Positions 18,720 through 28,235 of a stretch of 64,000 nucleotides of DNA are shown here, piece by piece. Origin of the DNA: Desulfobacula toluolica Tol2. Its GTDB lineage: Bacteria > Desulfobacterota > Desulfobacteria > Desulfobacterales > Desulfobacteraceae. Each line of letters starts with the position of its first letter. Position 1 is the first letter of the stretch. The position numbers and the translations under genes were made by a program. The DNA is taken from contig NC_018645.1 of the NCBI RefSeq assembly GCF_000307105.1, positions 1,624,578-1,688,577 of the forward strand, given 5' to 3'. The notes beneath the pieces were generated by a model. It had not been told where the DNA came from. It saw nothing but the letters and a program-made list of their open reading frames with translations, and did no database searches.

Positions 18720-20030
18720 ATGGAAGAATTAAATAAAATATTAAATACAAATCCCTTAAAATATATTATTGCCGGGTTATTTGTTATTGCCCTGTTTTTT
18801 GGGGGAATTACTGTGTGGTCTGTATATTTTCCCTTCCAGGGTGCGGTCATTGCCTCGGGGGTGGTCAAGGTGTCAGGAGAAAGAAAAGTGGTTCAGCACC
18901 TTGAGGGTGGAATCATTGAGAAAATTTTTATAAAGGAAGGGGACACGGTCAAGGAAGGGGATGTTCTTATTGAGTTGAAAGGTTCCCAGGTCAGTTCAAA
19001 TGTAGATCTTCTCCGGGGGCGGCTGAGGGCTAAGCAGGCAGAGGCGGCAAGGCTCCGGGCGGAAGCGGGCATGAAATCAAAGATTGTCTGGCCCAAAGAG
19101 TTTGATAAATTAAAAACCAACCCGGAGATTGTTGAGAATATAGCTACGGAAACAGATATTTTCACGTCCAGGCGCTCTGACATACAGGGAAAGATAGAAC
19201 TGCACCATTCACAGATAAAGCAGCTGGAAAATCGTATCGAAGGAGCCAGGGAAGAACTTGGCAGCCAGGTGGAAATCATCGAGAACCTGGAAGAAGATTT
19301 AAAGAGCAAACGGCCCTTGTTAAAGGAAAAATATATGGGAAAAACCAATATCCTTGAACTTGAAAGAAGCCTGTCTACTTATAAGGGACAAAAAGGCAAG
19401 CTTAACCAGGATATTGCACAGTTTCTTCAGATGATTGAGGAACTCAAGCTTCGGATTGTGGACATAGAGAACCAGTACAGGGAACAGGCCGTGTCAAAGC
19501 TGGGGGATGTGACTGATGTGATATTTGAAATAAAAGAACAGATCAAACCTCAGCTGGATGCCAAGGAGCGTTTGGAAATACGGGCACCTGTGAGCGGGGT
19601 GGTCATTAACATGCAGGTACATTCCGAAGACAGCGGTGTGATCCGGCCAGGTATGCCCCTGCTTGAAATAGTGCCGGAAGACTTGAAAATGATTATTTCG
19701 ACACAGGTCCGGCCCCAGGATATTATCAGTGTGAAAAAGGGGCAGGATACCAAGGTGCAGTTGGCTGCGTTTCAACGAAAATCCACGCCTCCCATAAAAG
19801 GCAGGGTGACCTATGTGTCCCCGGATTTAATGAGCCAACAGACGGCTCAGGGTACCATGTCCTATTATGAAGCCCATGTGGAAGTGGATAAAAACGATTT
19901 AAAAGCCAAAAATGCCTATTTGTCACCCGGCATGCCCGTGGCCTGTTATATTACAACCGATCAGCGCACCGTGATCAGCTATCTTTTAGGGCCCCTGCTT
20001 AAAAATGTTGACATGGCCATGCGGGAGTAA
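18720..20030 (+). CDS. HlyD/AprE-family periplasmic adaptor
   Basis: 436 residues starting two bases after the third ABC gene, with an AGGAG ribosome site. A cytoplasmic N-tail is followed by one membrane segment (about 14-36) and a lipoyl-like half motif (VVQHLEGGIIEKIFIKEGDTVKEGDVLI, 58-85). A long coiled-coil hairpin (about 90-270), the second lipoyl half (RAPVSGVVINMQVHSEDSGV) and a beta-barrel with membrane-proximal domain complete it. It bridges the ABC proteins and the TolC channel. The domain order is exactly that of PrtE/AprE adaptors. Confidence 0.93.
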   Translation: MEELNKILNTNPLKYIIAGLFVIALFFGGITVWSVYFPFQGAVIASGVVKVSGERKVVQHLEGGIIEKIFIKEGDTVKEGDVLIELKGSQVSSNVDLLRGRLRAKQAEAARLRAEAGMKSKIVWPKEFDKLKTNPEIVENIATETDIFTSRRSDIQGKIELHHSQIKQLENRIEGAREELGSQVEIIENLEEDLKSKRPLLKEKYMGKTNILELERSLSTYKGQKGKLNQDIAQFLQMIEELKLRIVDIENQYREQAVSKLGDVTDVIFEIKEQIKPQLDAKERLEIRAPVSGVVINMQVHSEDSGVIRPGMPLLEIVPEDLKMIISTQVRPQDIISVKKGQDTKVQLAAFQRKSTPPIKGRVTYVSPDLMSQQTAQGTMSYYEAHVEVDKNDLKAKNAYLSPGMPVACYITTDQRTVISYLLGPLLKNVDMAMRE

Positions 20031-20036
20031 TAGATC

Positions 20037-21149
20037 GTGGCAAAAATAACACATATTTTTAAGACCTATTTTCCAGAAACCAACGGGGGCCTGGAAGAGG
20101 CTATCCGGCAGTATGGAAGCCATGCCGCAAAGAACGGGTTTGATGTTGAAGTTGTCTCTGTGGGGCCAAAAACCTATACCGTTAACGCACCCGACGGAAT
20201 AAAAACAAAATTTTACAAAAAAACCTTTGACGTTTTTTCAAATCCGTTCAGTTTTGTTTTTGCCCGCTCATTTAAAAAAATAGTTGAAGATACAGACATT
20301 CTTCACTTTCATTTCCCCTGGCCCACGGCAGAACTTCTGGTACTTTTTTATAATATAAAGAAACCTGCTCTGGTGACATTCCACTGTGATATTCACAAGA
20401 TCAAGCCTTTAAAAAGACTTTACCTGCCATTTGTGAAACAATATCTAAAAAAAATAGATAAAATCTGCATTTCAAGCAAGGTTCTTTTAAAGACCACCCC
20501 CTACCTTGCCCAATTCAGGGATAAAATAGAAGAGGTCTCTTATTTTATAAACGAAAAACGATTTTCCAATCTCCCTGATCCAGACCCGGAAATTATTGAG
20601 TTCACACAAAAAATTAAAAATTATGCATTGTTTGTCGGGGTTTTAAGGTGGTATAAAGGGCTTGACATCCTTCTGGATGCTGCAAAAAAAATTGAAGATG
20701 ATATTGTTATTGTGGGCAAAGGAGATCTTTATGACAGGCTTTATTCCAGAATAAAAAATGAAAATCTGAAAAATGTTCATTTGCTGGGATTCCAGAACGA
20801 CAATAATCTGAAGTTTTTAATTGAAAAATCAGGGCTTATCGTTCTGCCGTCTATCGCACCTGCCGAGGCATTCGGCCAGATCCTTCTTGAGGGACTTTAT
20901 TTTTCAAAACCCCTGGTTTCGACGGAGCTTGGTACCGGCACAAGTCTTGTGAACCGGCACAACTATACGGGCTTTGTGGTTAAACCCGGTAGTGGTGTCT
21001 CCCTGGCCGGTGCAATGAATAAACTCTTAACCGATGATGTTTGTTCTAAAAAGTTCTCGAAAAATGCCTATCACCACTATCTGGACAATTTTACGGCCAC
21101 AGCCCAAGGGGATAAATATATTCGGATCTATAGATCCTTTCTTCAGTAG
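20037..21149 (+). CDS. GT4-type glycosyltransferase in the exporter operon
   Basis: 370 residues from a GTG start six bases after the HlyD gene. GT-B fold, GT4 family: an N-terminal THIFKTYFPETNGGLEEAIRQ acceptor loop, LFVGVLRWYKGLDILLDAA at the start of the nucleotide-sugar domain, and the E-x7-E-type motif EAFGQILLEG near 285. It is cytosolic and uses a nucleotide sugar; the donor cannot be told. Its place at the end of the type I exporter operon suggests that the exported protein, or a linked glycan, is its target. Confidence 0.85.
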   Translation: MAKITHIFKTYFPETNGGLEEAIRQYGSHAAKNGFDVEVVSVGPKTYTVNAPDGIKTKFYKKTFDVFSNPFSFVFARSFKKIVEDTDILHFHFPWPTAELLVLFYNIKKPALVTFHCDIHKIKPLKRLYLPFVKQYLKKIDKICISSKVLLKTTPYLAQFRDKIEEVSYFINEKRFSNLPDPDPEIIEFTQKIKNYALFVGVLRWYKGLDILLDAAKKIEDDIVIVGKGDLYDRLYSRIKNENLKNVHLLGFQNDNNLKFLIEKSGLIVLPSIAPAEAFGQILLEGLYFSKPLVSTELGTGTSLVNRHNYTGFVVKPGSGVSLAGAMNKLLTDDVCSKKFSKNAYHHYLDNFTATAQGDKYIRIYRSFLQ

Positions 21150-21164
21150 ATCTCTTCTTCAGTC

Positions 21165-21191
21165 CTGACCAATTTGGGACAGATCTGACCA
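21165..21191. promoter_or_regulatory. Direct repeat, possible activator site
   Basis: CTGACCA at 21165-21171 and again at 21185-21191, 20 bases apart (two helical turns) and about 165-195 bases upstream of the expected start of the sigma-54-type promoter at 21334. Spacing and position fit an enhancer for an NtrC-type activator; this is inference. Confidence 0.3.
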
Positions 21192-21333
21192 GGCTTGAAA
21201 TGTTGACATGCACCGATTTTTTTAAAAATTAGGGTTTGGCAAAAAAAGCAGGAAGGCTGTGCCAATCCATGGGCGATCTCCACAGCTAATTTGCTGTTTG
21301 CCTCCAGAGTTTTTAAAGCGTAATCTCATGGTG

Positions 21334-21349
21334 TGGCACATATTTTGCT
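21334..21349 (+). promoter_or_regulatory. Sigma-54 promoter
   Basis: TGGCAC at 21334-21339, five bases, then TTGCT at 21345-21349; GG and GC are exactly 10 bases apart, matching the -24/-12 consensus. Transcription would start near 21359-21360, leaving only about six bases before the ATG at 21366. Confidence 0.65.
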
Positions 21350-21365
21350 TTTTTATTCTATTATT

Positions 21366-22700
21366 ATGAAAAAACAGATTAAATTATATACGATTATTTT
21401 GGCAATGGTCTTTTTGGGTGTCCATGGCGCTTCACTGGCAGAATCCTCTGAAAATAAAGAGACTTTTTTGGATGTGATCAACCAGATAAGAACCGCACCC
21501 TTTTCCTACGCCCTTTCTCTGGGGTATGATTCAGAGTTTTTAGTCAAGAGTGGAATACTGCCTGAAACCCAGTTTGAACCATATGCAGCCGATGATTTTT
21601 TAACCGCCATAGCTGCTGACGACAATGGGCTTATGACCGGGGAGGAGACTCTGGCAAGTAAAAAAAAGCCTGTCCATCTTTTAACGGCGGAAACAGGGGG
21701 AGTGGTATCTTTTTTAAATTTCATGTCGCTGGATACTGCTTTTAAAATCGTTATAGATTATCTTTTCAGAAAAGAGCTTGACACCAATAAGTTCCATCAT
21801 ATCCTATCCAATGCTTATTCCTATGCCGGTATTGCCATATCACCGGGCAGGGTGGGAGGTCTGGGGAATGCATGGTTTGTTGCCATTCGCCTTGGGTCTT
21901 CCGAGTTAGTATCTGAAATGCAGATGTTAAATCTGATCAACCAGGTACGATCTGATCCGTGGAAAATATTGGATTATTCTGAGTTGAATTCGGCAGAGGT
22001 CTTTAATGAAAACCAAAGTGTTCTTTATTTGTTTACCAACAATTACCAGCCTCTTTTTTTTGATGCTTCCTTAAGGGCAGCTTCCGGGGCGCATTCTTTT
22101 TATGTGTTCCACGGAGCTTATCCTGAGCCTTCGGGAGATACGCCTCTTGAAAGGGCTGCTTTTCACGGTTATGAAGGTGGTTTTGTTCAAGAATCCGCCT
22201 TGATTGTTAACTTTTTAAAAGAGGAGGAGGGTGGTGCCTCTGTGGATACACTCTTTTCATCTCTGATACGTAATGAACTAAAAATATGGCCCCTGGGTTC
22301 CGCTGTATTTTTAAAAGATTTTCAGGATGCAGGATCCAGCATATCTTTCGGGGTTGGAGCTGATATTGATGTCTCCGTCCTTTCTTTTGTTGCCGGCAAA
22401 AAGATCAGTGATAATGAACAAATTTCAAGAATATATGGAGTCCTTTTTTCGGATAATGATGGGAACGGTCTTTATTCGCCGGGAGAGGAACTTATTCAAC
22501 AGACTGTCAAGGTTTATGCTGAAGAGATGCAAGCGGTTAAAAATGTTATTACCGATAATGCTGGTCATTTTTCCATGACACTGGACTCCAATAAACAATA
22601 TAGTTTTAAAGCAACAATAGAAGATGTCCCGGTCACCCAGGAAATTTTTATCACTTCTGATCAATTTGTTAAATTGGTTTACTCTCCCCCTTCTCTTTAA
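21366..22700 (+). CDS. Secreted CAP-domain protein with two diverged CAP repeats
   Basis: 444 residues from ATG 21366, chosen because it gives a clean signal peptide (MKKQIKLYTIILAMVFLGV, cleavage near SLAES). Two CAP/SCP-like halves are visible: FLDVINQIRTAPFSYALSLGY with the rest to about residue 190, and MLNLINQVRSDPWKILDY to about 345. A C-terminal SdrD-B/CNA-B-like beta domain begins at IYGVLFSDNDGNGLYSPGEE, with calcium-binding-looking DNDGNG. CAP proteins are extracellular; functions range from lipid binding to proteolysis. The gene is alone between the exporter operon and the glycan locus, behind a sigma-54-type promoter. Confidence 0.8.
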   Translation: MKKQIKLYTIILAMVFLGVHGASLAESSENKETFLDVINQIRTAPFSYALSLGYDSEFLVKSGILPETQFEPYAADDFLTAIAADDNGLMTGEETLASKKKPVHLLTAETGGVVSFLNFMSLDTAFKIVIDYLFRKELDTNKFHHILSNAYSYAGIAISPGRVGGLGNAWFVAIRLGSSELVSEMQMLNLINQVRSDPWKILDYSELNSAEVFNENQSVLYLFTNNYQPLFFDASLRAASGAHSFYVFHGAYPEPSGDTPLERAAFHGYEGGFVQESALIVNFLKEEEGGASVDTLFSSLIRNELKIWPLGSAVFLKDFQDAGSSISFGVGADIDVSVLSFVAGKKISDNEQISRIYGVLFSDNDGNGLYSPGEELIQQTVKVYAEEMQAVKNVITDNAGHFSMTLDSNKQYSFKATIEDVPVTQEIFITSDQFVKLVYSPPSL

Positions 22701-22814
22701 ACAGTCTCTCCCCCCTCCCCGATTTGTTAGCAAAAACTTGCGTAGCAAAGGAATGTTTGATAAGTAGATGCATTCTTTGGTATGCAACGATTTTATCTAT
22801 GAATTGAGAAAAAA

Positions 22815-23780
22815 ATGAAAAGGGCAATTATATTTGGAGTTTCAGGGCAGGATGGGGCTTTTTTAGCTCAATTATTACTGGGAAAAAATTATCGGGTGAT
22901 TGGTGTCTCCCGGACTATGCGCACAGATTCTTTCCATAATCTTGAGCTTTTAAATATCCGTAACAAGATAGAACTGGTTTCATCTTCAATTCATGACTTT
23001 AGAAGTGTTTTTACGATTATGAACAGATATAAACCGGATGAAGTCTACAACCTTGCCGGGCAAAGTTCTGTTGCCCGCTCCTTTGATGAACCATTTGAAA
23101 CATTCGAAAGTATCAGCGTTGCCAACCTGAATCTTCTTGAAGTGATTCGAATTTTAAAACTTCCTGTAAGGCTGTATAACGCAGGCTCAGGGGATTGTTT
23201 TGGCAATATGGACGGGCAAACAGCCTGTGAAGAAACACCGTTTCGACCCCAAAGTCCCTATGGGGTTGCTAAATCTGCTGCATATTTCCAGGTTGCCAAT
23301 TATCGAAAGGCCTATGATATTTTTGCATGCACAGGTATTTTGTTTAATCATGAATCCTATCTGAGACCAGAAGAGTTTGTTACTCAAAAAATTGTGAAGG
23401 CAGCTTGTCTGATTGCCAAGGGCCAGGCAGATGAATTGCTGCTGGGTAATATCTCGATTGAGCGGGATTGGGGGTGGGCACCCGAGTATGTAACCGCCAT
23501 GTGGATGATGCTTCAAACAAAAAAAGCGGATGATTATATTATTGCCACAGGTATTACATTGAGTTTGAAAGAGTTTATTGCTGTGGTTTTTGATTATCTT
23601 GATTTGAATTGGAAAAAATATGTTAAAACAGATGATCAATTTTTACGGCCCACTGATATACAGACAATTCGTGCAAATCCTGGAAAAGCTGAGAAAAAAC
23701 TCAACTGGAAAGCCAGGTATAATGGTTATGATGTAGCCAGAATGATGGTTGATGCTGAATTGAAGTACCAAAAAAAATAA
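22815..23780 (+). CDS. GDP-mannose 4,6-dehydratase paralogue (extended SDR)
   Basis: 321 residues of the extended short-chain dehydrogenase fold: NAD(P) motif GVSGQDGAFLAQLL (8-21), and Y149-xxx-K153 in SPYGVAKSAAY. It follows the GDP-mannose dehydratase family closely (NHESYLRPEEFVTQKI, DWGWAPEYVTAMW). The catalytic TSE triad position is altered: the sequence reads GSGDCFG where Gmd has STSELFG, so Thr becomes Ser and Glu becomes Asp. The substrate may be GDP-mannose or another NDP-sugar. It lies immediately before the canonical gmd. Confidence 0.8.
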   Translation: MKRAIIFGVSGQDGAFLAQLLLGKNYRVIGVSRTMRTDSFHNLELLNIRNKIELVSSSIHDFRSVFTIMNRYKPDEVYNLAGQSSVARSFDEPFETFESISVANLNLLEVIRILKLPVRLYNAGSGDCFGNMDGQTACEETPFRPQSPYGVAKSAAYFQVANYRKAYDIFACTGILFNHESYLRPEEFVTQKIVKAACLIAKGQADELLLGNISIERDWGWAPEYVTAMWMMLQTKKADDYIIATGITLSLKEFIAVVFDYLDLNWKKYVKTDDQFLRPTDIQTIRANPGKAEKKLNWKARYNGYDVARMMVDAELKYQKK

Positions 23781-23808
23781 TCAAATTGTAATCCCTATAG
23801 GAATATAG

Positions 23809-24936
23809 ATGAAAAAAGCATTAATAACCGGTATCACCGGACAGGATGGGGCGTATCTTACCGAGTTTCTGATTAATAAGGACTATGAAGTTCATGGAAT
23901 AAAAAGGCGGTCCTCCTCATTTAACACCCATCGAATCGATCATCTTTATCAGGAACAGCATGTGAAAGACAGGAATCTTATCCTCCATTACGGGGATATG
24001 ACAGATTCTTCAAATCTGATCCGGATTGTTCAAAAGGTTCAGCCCGATGAGGTTTATAATTTGGCTGCCCAGTCCCATGTGGCGGTTTCCTTTGAAGCAC
24101 CTGAATATACGGCTGATACAGATGCTCTCGGAACACTGCGCCTGCTTGAGGCTATTAAAACCCTTAACCTTCATAAAACCTGCCGGTTTTACCAGGCTTC
24201 CACCTCTGAGTTATTCGGCAAGGTACAGGAATTTCCCCAGACGGAGAAGACACCATTTCACCCCAGATCACCCTATGCAGTTGCAAAAATGTATGCTTAC
24301 TGGATTGTGGTGAACTACAGGGAAGCCTATGGCATGTATGCGTGCAACGGGATATTATTCAACCATGAATCACACTTGAGAGGGGAAACCTTTGTAACCC
24401 GGAAAATTACCAGGGCACTGGCCCGGATTGTTCTGGGTTTAAAAGACTGCGTTTATCTTGGTAATCTTGATGCCAAAAGAGATTGGGGGCATGCAAAGGA
24501 CTATGTTGAGATGCAGTGGCTCATGCTTCAGCAGGAAATCCCGGATGATTTTGTTATTGCAACCGGAATTCAGCATTCAGTAAGACAATTTGTTGAAATT
24601 GCCGCAAAAGAACTTGGTATTACCTTGGGATGGGAAGGAAGCGGAGTTGAGGAAAAAGGCATTGTTGATACGGTGGTACCTGACAAAACAAAGTTTCATG
24701 GCAAGCAACTCAAACCGGGAGACGTGATTGTTCAAATCGACCCGCGCTATTTTCGTCCTGCCGAGGTTGAAACCCTTCTGGGCGACTCTTCAAAGGCCAA
24801 CAAAGAACTTGGCTGGAAACCGCAGATTTCCTTTCAAGAACTGGTCAGAGAAATGGTTTGCTATGACATGGAAGAAGCAAAACGGGATGCCTTCTGTAAA
24901 CAAGAGGGGTTTAGGGTTTGGGATTTTCACGAATAA
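23809..24936 (+). CDS. gmd: GDP-mannose 4,6-dehydratase
   Basis: 375 residues, the family's normal length. It converts GDP-mannose to GDP-4-keto-6-deoxymannose, the precursor of GDP-fucose, GDP-rhamnose and GDP-perosamine. NADP motif [14 protein letters not shown] (8-21), [13 protein letters not shown], catalytic T132, E134, Y156 and K160, and [14 protein letters not shown] near the C-terminus are all as in characterised enzymes. AGGA ribosome site. The next gene starts one base after its stop. No reductase or aminotransferase that finishes the sugar is recognised with certainty; the paralogue upstream or the epimerase at 58512 could act later. Confidence 0.95.
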   Translation: MKKALITGITGQDGAYLTEFLINKDYEVHGIKRRSSSFNTHRIDHLYQEQHVKDRNLILHYGDMTDSSNLIRIVQKVQPDEVYNLAAQSHVAVSFEAPEYTADTDALGTLRLLEAIKTLNLHKTCRFYQASTSELFGKVQEFPQTEKTPFHPRSPYAVAKMYAYWIVVNYREAYGMYACNGILFNHESHLRGETFVTRKITRALARIVLGLKDCVYLGNLDAKRDWGHAKDYVEMQWLMLQQEIPDDFVIATGIQHSVRQFVEIAAKELGITLGWEGSGVEEKGIVDTVVPDKTKFHGKQLKPGDVIVQIDPRYFRPAEVETLLGDSSKANKELGWKPQISFQELVREMVCYDMEEAKRDAFCKQEGFRVWDFHE

Positions 24937-24937
24937 G

Positions 24938-25714
24938 ATGTCAACACTAAAGATCTCATACATTATTGAAATAACCAAACGTGATTTTGCAGAACGTTTT
25001 GCAGGATCGGTTCTCGGGTCCCTATGGGCGATCATCTGGCCCATGGTAAATCTTTTTATTTATATTGTCATTTTTGGTAAGGTCATGGGGGCACGTCTTC
25101 CGGGAACATCGGATATGAACGCCTATGGTGTGTATCTTGCCACGGGCCTGATACCCTGGACTGCTTTCGCTGCAACCATAAATCGATGTACATCAGTGTT
25201 TTTAGATAAAAAACATATTATTACCAAGGTGAACACATCCTTTTCTTCTCTGCTTTTACATATCCATTTGTCGGAAACCATCACCTATATTATCTCCATG
25301 CTGGTTTTCTTTATTATCCTGGCGTTTCAGGGATATGAGTTCCATAGATCTTTGCTGCTTTTGCCATTTCTCTATTATCTTCAACAATTGCTGGCCCTGG
25401 GTATTGGATTGTTTGCCGCTGTATTAAATGTTTTTATTCGTGATGTGCGTGAAATAACAGGCGTGATTCTTCAGCTTTGGTTCTGGTTTACGCCAATTGT
25501 TTATATTTCAAACATCCTTCCGCAATTTGTACAAAAATTGATTGCCTATAATCCGGCATATATAATTATTGAGTCCTATCACAGGATTTTTGTGTTTAAT
25601 GAGTATCCTTCTTTTAAAAGCCTTATGCTTCTAACTATTATGACACATTTTATATTGTTTTTTTCTTTTTTGATGCTGCGGTATCTGGAAAAAGACATCC
25701 GGGATTTTTTATAA
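24938..25714 (+). CDS. ABC-2 glycan exporter permease (Wzm-like)
   Basis: 258 residues from ATG 24938; an upstream in-frame extension would run through gmd and is rejected. Six hydrophobic segments and the ABC-2 motif region are visible (RFAGSVLGSLWAIIWPMVNLFIYIVIFGKV; FTPIVYISNILP). It is the membrane half of an O-antigen or capsule type ATP-driven polysaccharide exporter, whose ATPase is the Wzt-like protein at 27026. A membrane microprotein and a glycosyltransferase gene lie between the two subunits. Confidence 0.9.
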   Translation: MSTLKISYIIEITKRDFAERFAGSVLGSLWAIIWPMVNLFIYIVIFGKVMGARLPGTSDMNAYGVYLATGLIPWTAFAATINRCTSVFLDKKHIITKVNTSFSSLLLHIHLSETITYIISMLVFFIILAFQGYEFHRSLLLLPFLYYLQQLLALGIGLFAAVLNVFIRDVREITGVILQLWFWFTPIVYISNILPQFVQKLIAYNPAYIIIESYHRIFVFNEYPSFKSLMLLTIMTHFILFFSFLMLRYLEKDIRDFL

Positions 25715-25890
25715 TGGATTTGCTTTTTCTTGTGTGCTGGACGTCTGTATTTCTGCTGGGGACTTTTTTGACTTGGAAGCGGTTTGTCAGCCGTTTCAGG
25801 ATCTATTTTTTAATGCTGCTGAATCTATTTTTTCTTGCCGGTCTTTTCGGTTTTTATCCACTGGTGACGGGGATGTCTGGTAAATTTTGA
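25714..25890 (+). CDS. 58-residue two-span membrane microprotein
   Basis: A short ORF whose ATG overlaps the permease stop by one base (TAATG) and whose TGA overlaps the TTG start of the next gene (TTGA). Two hydrophobic stretches (about 2-20 and 31-52) are separated by a basic loop (WKRFVSRFR). Being locked on both sides by stop/start overlaps indicates translational coupling and a real gene. No family recognised. It may be an accessory to the Wzm/Wzt exporter. Confidence 0.6.
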   Translation: MDLLFLVCWTSVFLLGTFLTWKRFVSRFRIYFLMLLNLFFLAGLFGFYPLVTGMSGKF

Positions 25891-27029
25891 AAATTTTAGT
25901 CAATGCAATACCGATGACCGGTGTTTTGACCGGTGTTGCCAGATATCTGCGCAATTTGTATAGGGCTATGTGCCTGATGGATAAGGCTGATATCTATTAT
26001 TTTAATGGTAGAATTCAGACAGTATCCATGCCTCTTCCGGCAAATTCAACTCGACGGCAGCAAACCACCTGCTCAGTGCGGTATCTTCCTGATCCCATTG
26101 TCTTTGGTTTGCGGGCAGCTTGCTGGTTAAAATATGAATACTACCTTAACCGAATATGTAAAAGTGAAGAGCCTTTTTTTGATGTCTATCATGAAACCGC
26201 TTTTACGCCGGCAAAATTGACGCATGTTCCCACGGTTTATTCTATTTACGACTTGTCTTTGCGTCGATACAGGGAAACACATCCAAAGGACAGGGTATGG
26301 CTTTTTGAATATTTCATAAAGACACGGTTGCGCTACGCCAGCCATATTCTGACCATTTCCGAGTTCATTCGGCAAGAGATCATTGATGAGTTTAACCTGC
26401 CCCCATCCATGGTAACAGCAGTTCCGCTGGCGCCAGACCCCTTGTTTGTTCCCTGTAGTGATGATATCGTATCAATGGTCAGACATAAATATAACCTGCC
26501 CAAGTCTTATCTGCTTTTTGTAAGTTCCCTGGAACCCAGAAAAAATATTGATCTTTTAATCAAAGCCCTTATGATTGCCCGTACAGATATCCCCCTTGTC
26601 CTGGTTGGCTGGCAGGGGTGGGGGGAAAAACGCTGGCTTGAAAAAATCGAGGGTCAAAGTCTGGCAAATAAAATTTATATCACAGGCCATATTCCGGATT
26701 ATGATTTGCGAGCCGTTTATTCGGGGGCACAAGCTCTGGTTTATCCCAGCCTTTACGAGGGGTTTGGGCTTCCTATTGTTGAGGCAATGGCATGCCATTG
26801 TCCTGTTATCTGTTCCGATACCGCCAGCATGCCAGAGGTTGCAGGCGAAGCCGCCATTTTAATTGATCCTGCCAGAAGTGATGAACTTGCCCATGCAATT
26901 GAAACCATTGTCCATGACAGCGAAATAAGGTATAAGCTTGTGAAAAAAGGGGGTGATCAGGCAGCCAGATTTACCTGGAATGATACGGCCATACAAACTT
27001 TTGAGGTGTTTAATACGGTTCTAAAATGA
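25887..27029 (+). CDS. GT4-type glycosyltransferase
   Basis: 380 residues, TTG start overlapping the microprotein. GT-B fold: GVLTGVARYLRNLYRAM acceptor loop, LFVSSLEPRKNIDLLIKAL at the donor domain and the E-x7-E motif EGFGLPIVEAMACHCPVI near 291, followed by a CSDTASMPEVAGEAA segment typical of mannosyl- and rhamnosyl-transferases such as WbpY/WbaZ. It probably adds a sugar to the growing polymer in the cytosol. It overlaps the Wzt gene by 4 bases. Confidence 0.9.
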   Translation: MKILVNAIPMTGVLTGVARYLRNLYRAMCLMDKADIYYFNGRIQTVSMPLPANSTRRQQTTCSVRYLPDPIVFGLRAACWLKYEYYLNRICKSEEPFFDVYHETAFTPAKLTHVPTVYSIYDLSLRRYRETHPKDRVWLFEYFIKTRLRYASHILTISEFIRQEIIDEFNLPPSMVTAVPLAPDPLFVPCSDDIVSMVRHKYNLPKSYLLFVSSLEPRKNIDLLIKALMIARTDIPLVLVGWQGWGEKRWLEKIEGQSLANKIYITGHIPDYDLRAVYSGAQALVYPSLYEGFGLPIVEAMACHCPVICSDTASMPEVAGEAAILIDPARSDELAHAIETIVHDSEIRYKLVKKGGDQAARFTWNDTAIQTFEVFNTVLK

Positions 27030-28231
27030 TTGTTGTTAAAAATATTTCAAAGACCTTTAAACTTTATAGGCAACCTTCTGATAGATTGAAGGAAATTGTA
27101 TTAAGGCGTTGTTATCACAAAGAATTTCCAGCAGTAAGCGATGTTAGTTTCCAGGTTCAAAATGGTGAGACCCTTGGAATAGTAGGGGAAAATGGTGCGG
27201 GCAAATCAACGATTTTAAAGCTGTTGACAGGGATTCTTATCCCAGATTCAGGGTCTATCCATATCACCGGTAAAATCACAGGTCTTTTAGAGCTTGGAAC
27301 AGGGTTTAATGCTGAATTTTCCGGCATCGACAATATTATTCACAATGCGACTTATCTTGGGCTTTCAAGACCTGAAATCAATGAAAAACTGGATATGATC
27401 ATTGAATTTACAGAGCTTGGCGAATTTATTCACGAACCCATAAAGACATATTCTTCGGGTATGGTCATGCGGTTGGCATTTTCTGTTGCCATTCATGCAG
27501 AACCCGAAGCCTTTGTTGTGGATGAAGCGTTATCTGTTGGGGATGCTTATTTTCAGCAAAAATGCATAAAAAAAATAAGGGAGTTCAAAGAAAACGGGGG
27601 ATCCATTGTGTTTGTTTCCCATGATATGAATTCTGTAAAAGTCTTGTGTGACAAGGCAATTTTGCTGAATAAAGGTTGTGTGGTTGAATATGGTGTACCT
27701 GAAGCCATTATAAATTCTTATAATTTTCTTATTGCACAACGATCTTGTGGGCAGGAGATTAAATATAGGGAGAAACAGACGTCTTCAGGATATGGAAATC
27801 ACAAGGTGATGATTGAACAAGTTGATTTGCTTGATGAAAACAATAATAGATCTGAAGTTCTCATGAGCGGCCATTCTGCCAATATTAAGGTTCGCCTTAA
27901 AGGACATGAGGCAATGGATGACCTGACGCTGGGGATTGTCATACGGGACAGGTTCGGACAGGACATATACGGAACCAACTCCTATTATATGAAAAAGCAG
28001 ATCAGTATTCAACCGGGCCAGATTCTTATTGTGACCTATGCATTTGAAGCATTTAATCTTGGACCCGGCAAATATTCCATCACTTTGGCAATCCACAAAG
28101 GTGCAGATCATATTGACGAATGTGTTCACTGGATAGATGGATGTGCTGTATTTGAGATGGTGGCAGGGGATAACTATTTTTTTACAGGTTTAGTAAGACT
28201 GACACCTGATTTGAAGGTAACAAAGGAATAA
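27026..28231 (+). CDS. ABC glycan exporter ATPase with carbohydrate-binding tail (Wzt-like)
   Basis: 401 residues. The ATPase domain has Walker A GENGAGKST, a TagH/Wzt-type signature TYSSGMVMRLAF, Walker B AFVVDEALSVGD and H-loop FVSHDM. A C-terminal extension (about 245-395) is the Wzt_C beta-sandwich that in E. coli O8/O9a systems binds the finished, end-capped glycan. Presence of Wzt_C implies that export is coupled to a chain-end modification, which fits the methyltransferase four bases downstream. Confidence 0.92.
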   Translation: MIVVKNISKTFKLYRQPSDRLKEIVLRRCYHKEFPAVSDVSFQVQNGETLGIVGENGAGKSTILKLLTGILIPDSGSIHITGKITGLLELGTGFNAEFSGIDNIIHNATYLGLSRPEINEKLDMIIEFTELGEFIHEPIKTYSSGMVMRLAFSVAIHAEPEAFVVDEALSVGDAYFQQKCIKKIREFKENGGSIVFVSHDMNSVKVLCDKAILLNKGCVVEYGVPEAIINSYNFLIAQRSCGQEIKYREKQTSSGYGNHKVMIEQVDLLDENNNRSEVLMSGHSANIKVRLKGHEAMDDLTLGIVIRDRFGQDIYGTNSYYMKKQISIQPGQILIVTYAFEAFNLGPGKYSITLAIHKGADHIDECVHWIDGCAVFEMVAGDNYFFTGLVRLTPDLKVTKE

Positions 28232-28235
28232 AATT

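Noticed and set aside
24728-24937. 70-codon N-terminal extension of the Wzm-like permease
   Set aside because: It lies wholly within gmd in another frame and would add a basic non-membrane segment; the ATG at 24938 fits the family start.
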